A DNA stretch of 64,000 nt, from positions 5,166,625-5,230,624 of the forward strand of contig NZ_CP033043.1 of assembly GCF_003667825.1 (NCBI RefSeq). The letters are read 5' to 3'. The first letter of the stretch is position 1; each line of letters starts with the position of its first letter. The position numbers and the translations under genes were made by a program. Of the stretch, positions 60,430 to 64,000 are shown piece by piece. Below the pieces are notes generated by a model, which searched no databases, was not told where the DNA came from, and saw nothing but the letters and a program-made list of their open reading frames with translations. Source of the DNA: Metabacillus litoralis. Its GTDB lineage: Bacteria > Bacillota > Bacilli > Bacillales > Bacillaceae.

Positions 60430-63400
60430 ATGAGGACGAATCCAGATTTAAATTGGTTAACAGATGTAAATACCTTTGCAGTAAATCGACTACCGGCACA
60501 CTCTAGTCATGTGTATTACGAAACAATGGAAGAGGCCAAGGGGTCTGTTCCTATGGCTATGAGAAAAAGCTTAAATGGAAATTGGAAATTTCATTATGCG
60601 ATCAATCCGAGTACACGCCCTGAAACATTCTATTCTGTAGATTTTAATTGTGACAGCTGGGATGATATCAAGGTTCCAGGTCATATTCAATTACAAGGCT
60701 ATGGCAAGCCTCAGTATGTTAATACGATGTACCCTTGGGACGGGATCAATGATATCCGCCCACCTGAAATTCCAATGGATAAAAATCCAATTGGGAGCTA
60801 TGTTAAGAACTTTCATGTACCAGAAAATATGCAAGGAAACCCTGTTTTTATCTCGTTTCAAGGTGTTGAGTCTGCTTTTTATGTTTGGCTGAATGGTCAT
60901 TTTATCGGATATAGCGAAGACAGCTTTACGCCTGCTGAGTTTGCATTAACTCCTTTTTTACAGGAAGGGGAAAATAAGCTTGCGGTTGAAGTGTACCAAA
61001 GAAGTACAGGTAGCTGGCTTGAGGATCAGGATTTTTGGCGTTTCTCGGGAATTTTCCGTGAGGTCTATTTGTATACTGTGCCGAAAATGCATGTTTATGA
61101 TGCCTATATTCATGCAGATCTTGATGAAACCTATACAAAGGGAACACTGAAGGTTGATCTTCAACTAAATTCACCTGCTGCCGATGGTTCAAAGGTTTTT
61201 GCTGAATTGGTAGATAAAAATGGAGAACTTGTTGAATCAGCTAGTGTTGACCTAAACGGAGAAAAGCAGACGTTTATACTGAATGTTGATACACCAGAAT
61301 TATGGAGTGCAGAAAACCCTTATCTGTATAAGCTTTACATTCAGCTTATTGATGAAACAGGTGAGATTGCTGAGGTTGTCCCGCAAAAGATTGGCTTTAG
61401 ACGATTTGAGCTTGTTGATAAGGTCATGAAATTAAATGGTGAGCGCATTGTTTTTAAAGGAGTAAACCGCCACGAGTTTCATCATCGAACAGGGCGTGCC
61501 ATTACAAAGGAAGATATGCTCTGGGATATAAAAACATTAAAGCAAAATAACATGAACGCAGTCCGCACCTCACATTACCCAAACCAAAGCTATTGGTATG
61601 AATTATGTGATGAATATGGTGTTTATGTGATTGATGAAATGAACTTGGAAACACATGGTTCATGGCAAAAGATGGGCGCCGTTGAACCTTCCTGGAATAT
61701 CCCGGGAAATAAACCAGAATGGCAGGATATTGTGTTAGATCGGGCAAAATCAATGTTCGAACGAGATAAAAATCATCCTTCTATCCTTATCTGGTCATGT
61801 GGAAATGAATCATATGCAGGTGAAGTGATTCTAAATGTAACGAAATACTTTAAATCTGTTGATTCTAGTAGACTTGTACACTATGAAGGTGTGTTTTACG
61901 ACCGTACCTACAATGATACTAGTGATATGGAAAGCCGCATGTATGCAAAGCCGGCAGATATTGAGGAGTATTTAACTAACAATCCAGAAAAACCATATAT
62001 AAGCTGCGAATATATGCATGCGATGGGAAATTCTTTAGGCGGGATGAATTATTATACAGAGTTAGAGGATAAATACCCGATGTATCAAGGCGGATTCATT
62101 TGGGATTATATGGACCAATCTCTCGTTCAAAAGGATCGTTATGGAAATGAGTTTTTAGCTTACGGTGGAGACTTTGGAGACCGTCCAACAGATTACGGCT
62201 TCTGTACGAATGGAATTGTTTATGCGGACAGAAAGCTTTCTCCTAAGATGCAAGAAGTTAAATATTTATATCAAAATATTAAGCTTGAAGCAGATGAAAC
62301 AGGTGTAACGATTAAAAATAAGAATTTGTTTAAAGATACCTCCGACTATTTGTTAACGTACACTCTTTTTCATGAGGGAGAGAAACTATGTGAAAAAACA
62401 GCTGAGGTAAACGTTTCACCACAGAGTGAGCAGCGCTTGAATTTTGATTGGTCTCGAGATTTGTTGAACAAAATAGGTGAGTATTATGTTCAAGTCGCTT
62501 TTCTATTAAAAGAAAAAACAGTCTGGGCAGAAGCTGGGCACGAGGTGGCATTCGGGCAATTTGTTTTTGATAAAAAAGGTGATGATACCTTGCCGACACA
62601 ATCTGATGAGACTGTTAGATTGGTAGAGGGTGACGTTAACATCGGCGTTCATGGTAGAGATTTTAGCATCATTTTCTCAAAGCAAGTGGGAAGCTTAGTG
62701 TCTATTACTTATTCAGGAAAAGAAATGATTGCATTTCCTCCTGCTCCATTGTTCTGGCGGGCAACCACTGACAATGATAGAGGGTACGCTCAAGCTTTTG
62801 TTTCAGGCTGCTGGCTATCAGCGAGTATGGCTCGGAGATGTACAAATGTTGAGCTATCAACTCATGAAAATACTGTTGTGGTCGCTTTTACTTATAAGTT
62901 TTCCATTCATACAGATATTGAAGTAAACACGATATATACGGTAAATCCTAATGGAAGCATTCATGTAAAGTCATCGTACAAAGGTGCAGAAGGGTTACCA
63001 CAGATGCCGATCTTTGCCTTATCATTTAAGGTTCCAGCTAGTTATGATCAACTAGAATGGTATGCAATGGGACCGGAGGAAAACTATTCTGATCGAGCTC
63101 AAGGGGCACGACTTGGTGTGTTTAAGAACACTGTAAAAGATAATTTGGCTGCCTATTTGAAGCCACAAGAGTCCGGAAATCGAACTGGAGTAAGACGAGT
63201 TCGGGTAACAAATGAGGATGGCGAAGGATTGATGATTGCTGCAAAGGACACACCGATTGAGTGCAATGTCTCACCTTATACAGCATTTGAGCTAGAAAAC
63301 GCACAGCATCATTATGAACTTCCTAATGTTCATTACACCGTAATCACCGTTGCCGGGAAGCAAATGGGTGTTGGTGGAGATGATAGCTGGGGTGCTCCTG

Positions 63401-63474
63401 TCCATGAAGAACATGTGATAAAAGCAAATAGAGATATGGAATTTGAATTTGTGATTCAGCGTGATGGGGTTTGA
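60430..63474 (+). CDS. lacZ: Beta-galactosidase, GH2 family (LacZ type)
   Basis: This large cytoplasmic enzyme of 1014 aa splits terminal beta-D-galactosyl links. The GH2 order is a sugar-binding jelly roll (about 40-210, with DQDFWRFSGIFREVYLY), an immunoglobulin-like domain, a TIM barrel with the acid/base Glu460 (SCGNESYAG) and the nucleophile Glu527 (SCEYMHAMGNS), then a second Ig-like domain and the C-terminal Bgal_small_N domain (about 740-1010). It has no signal peptide, so it works on imported galacto-oligosaccharides. It is the last gene of the importer operon, 18 bases after the second permease. Bacillus galactan systems more often use GH42 enzymes, so a GH2 enzyme here is a variation. 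Confidence 0.94.
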   Translation: MRTNPDLNWLTDVNTFAVNRLPAHSSHVYYETMEEAKGSVPMAMRKSLNGNWKFHYAINPSTRPETFYSVDFNCDSWDDIKVPGHIQLQGYGKPQYVNTMYPWDGINDIRPPEIPMDKNPIGSYVKNFHVPENMQGNPVFISFQGVESAFYVWLNGHFIGYSEDSFTPAEFALTPFLQEGENKLAVEVYQRSTGSWLEDQDFWRFSGIFREVYLYTVPKMHVYDAYIHADLDETYTKGTLKVDLQLNSPAADGSKVFAELVDKNGELVESASVDLNGEKQTFILNVDTPELWSAENPYLYKLYIQLIDETGEIAEVVPQKIGFRRFELVDKVMKLNGERIVFKGVNRHEFHHRTGRAITKEDMLWDIKTLKQNNMNAVRTSHYPNQSYWYELCDEYGVYVIDEMNLETHGSWQKMGAVEPSWNIPGNKPEWQDIVLDRAKSMFERDKNHPSILIWSCGNESYAGEVILNVTKYFKSVDSSRLVHYEGVFYDRTYNDTSDMESRMYAKPADIEEYLTNNPEKPYISCEYMHAMGNSLGGMNYYTELEDKYPMYQGGFIWDYMDQSLVQKDRYGNEFLAYGGDFGDRPTDYGFCTNGIVYADRKLSPKMQEVKYLYQNIKLEADETGVTIKNKNLFKDTSDYLLTYTLFHEGEKLCEKTAEVNVSPQSEQRLNFDWSRDLLNKIGEYYVQVAFLLKEKTVWAEAGHEVAFGQFVFDKKGDDTLPTQSDETVRLVEGDVNIGVHGRDFSIIFSKQVGSLVSITYSGKEMIAFPPAPLFWRATTDNDRGYAQAFVSGCWLSASMARRCTNVELSTHENTVVVAFTYKFSIHTDIEVNTIYTVNPNGSIHVKSSYKGAEGLPQMPIFALSFKVPASYDQLEWYAMGPEENYSDRAQGARLGVFKNTVKDNLAAYLKPQESGNRTGVRRVRVTNEDGEGLMIAAKDTPIECNVSPYTAFELENAQHHYELPNVHYTVITVAGKQMGVGGDDSWGAPVHEEHVIKANRDMEFEFVIQRDGV

Positions 63475-63476
63475 CT

Positions 63477-63514
63477 GATTGAGCTTGAAATTCTTTTCAA
63501 GCTCAATCTAGTTT
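63477..63514 (+). terminator. Hairpin after lacZ
   Basis: GATTGAGCTTGAAA (63477-63490) and TTTCAAGCTCAATC (63495-63508) form a 14-bp perfect stem with a TTCT loop, two bases after the stop. The T run is weak (TAGTTTCG), so termination may be partial and transcripts may enter array D. Confidence 0.7.
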
Positions 63515-64000
63515 CGATAGAGGTAGGATTGGGACAGGGAATGGTTCTGGAAATCAGGAGTCTGTCTTGTTCTGAGGTAGAATCGGGAGAGAAATTGGTG
63601 GATAGAGTAGGATACTGTTTCATACTAATAGAATCGGGACAGGAGTTGGTGGATAGAGTAGGATACAGTCTTGATACAGGTAGAATCGGGACAGAAACCG
63701 TCGGCTAGATCAAGCCATAGTCCCGATACAAGCAGAATCGGGACAGAAACTGGTGGATATATTAGGTTACAGTCTCGATCTGGGTAGAATCGGGACATAA
63801 ATCGATGGAAAGATCAGGCTACAGTCTCAATACAAGTAGAATCGGGACAGAAACCGTTGGAAAGATCGGGCTACAGTCTCGATACAGGTAGAATCGGGAC
63901 AGAAACCGTCGCTAGAACAGGCTACAGTCCCGATATAAGTAGAATCGGGACATAAACCGGTAGAAAGATCAAGACACTGTCCCGATACAAGCAGAATCGG
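63511..64000. repeat. 52-bp tandem palindrome array D (at least 10 units, runs off the window)
   Basis: Units begin GTTTCGATAG, GTCTTGATAC, GTCCCGATAC and similar at 63511, 63564, 63617, 63668, 63720, 63772, 63824, 63876, 63927 and 63979, with spacings of 51-53 and mostly 52. The right arm AATCGGGACA is almost constant. The spacer reads like GAAACCGTCGGCTAGATCAA plus GCCATA, different from arrays A and B. It begins directly after the lacZ hairpin, and the early units are degenerate. The array continues past the window edge. Confidence 0.92.

Overview
The window looks like chromosomal DNA of a low-GC, endospore-forming Bacillaceae bacterium (Bacillus/Metabacillus-like). Supporting signs are strong purine-rich ribosome sites, frequent TTG/GTG starts, CcpA-type cre boxes, a tyrosine T-box, a Spo0E-like protein, a SleB-like cortex hydrolase, an OpuA/OpuD osmoprotection set, LtaS, and ManR-ManP-ManA and HxlR-HxlAB modules arranged as in Bacillus. 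No rRNA, tRNA, transposase, phage structural gene or CRISPR-Cas gene was seen.

Layout. 0-3 kb: an unknown gene, a MarR regulator and tyrZ behind a tyrosine T-box. 3-18.2 kb: a pectin/oligogalacturonate locus with two paralogous sugar-binding lipoproteins, an esterase, a Gfo/Idh/MocA oxidoreductase, two CUT1 permeases, a GH88/GH105-type unsaturated uronyl hydrolase, a YesMN-like sensor kinase and AraC-type response regulator, oligogalacturonate lyase, KdgF-like cupin and a secreted pectate lyase. 18.4-19.2 kb: a MntA-HepT toxin-antitoxin pair. 19.7-26.8 kb: OpuD, two tandem SEDS glycosyltransferases divergent from an Xre-DUF1232 repressor, an LCP protein and an RpiR regulator. 27-31.3 kb: a GbsR-type regulator divergent from opuAA-AB-AC. 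31.4-38.8 kb: a Na/Pi transporter behind PhoP-type repeats, SleB-like protein, small proteins, ASCH protein, LtaS and an FAH-family enzyme. 40-46.8 kb: a VWA lipoprotein and manR-manP-manA. 47-51 kb: an SDR, hxlB-hxlA, hxlR and a formamidase-like enzyme. 52-63.5 kb: ilvA, then a second YesMN-like two-component pair followed by a sugar-binding lipoprotein, two permeases and a GH2 beta-galactosidase.

How it works together. The two polysaccharide loci each pair an extracytoplasmic-sensing kinase and AraC-type regulator with a CUT1 importer that lacks its own ATPase, so both probably depend on a shared MsmX-type ATPase elsewhere. Three promoters of the pectin locus share one exact layout: two ATCTTAAAAT half-sites 21 bp apart, then a cre-like box, then a -10 box at fixed distance. 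This gives a concrete candidate operator for the local AraC regulator and implies joint induction and catabolite repression.

The most unusual structure is four intergenic tandem arrays (38.9-39.8, 46.9-47.25, 51.2-52.1 and 63.5-64.0 kb). All have a 52-bp period held almost without indels. Each unit is a 25-27 bp interrupted palindrome plus a spacer of about the same length. Three arrays share the palindrome core but have different spacers; the fourth has an unrelated palindrome with the same 52-bp pitch. They create spurious long ORFs and are not CRISPR.
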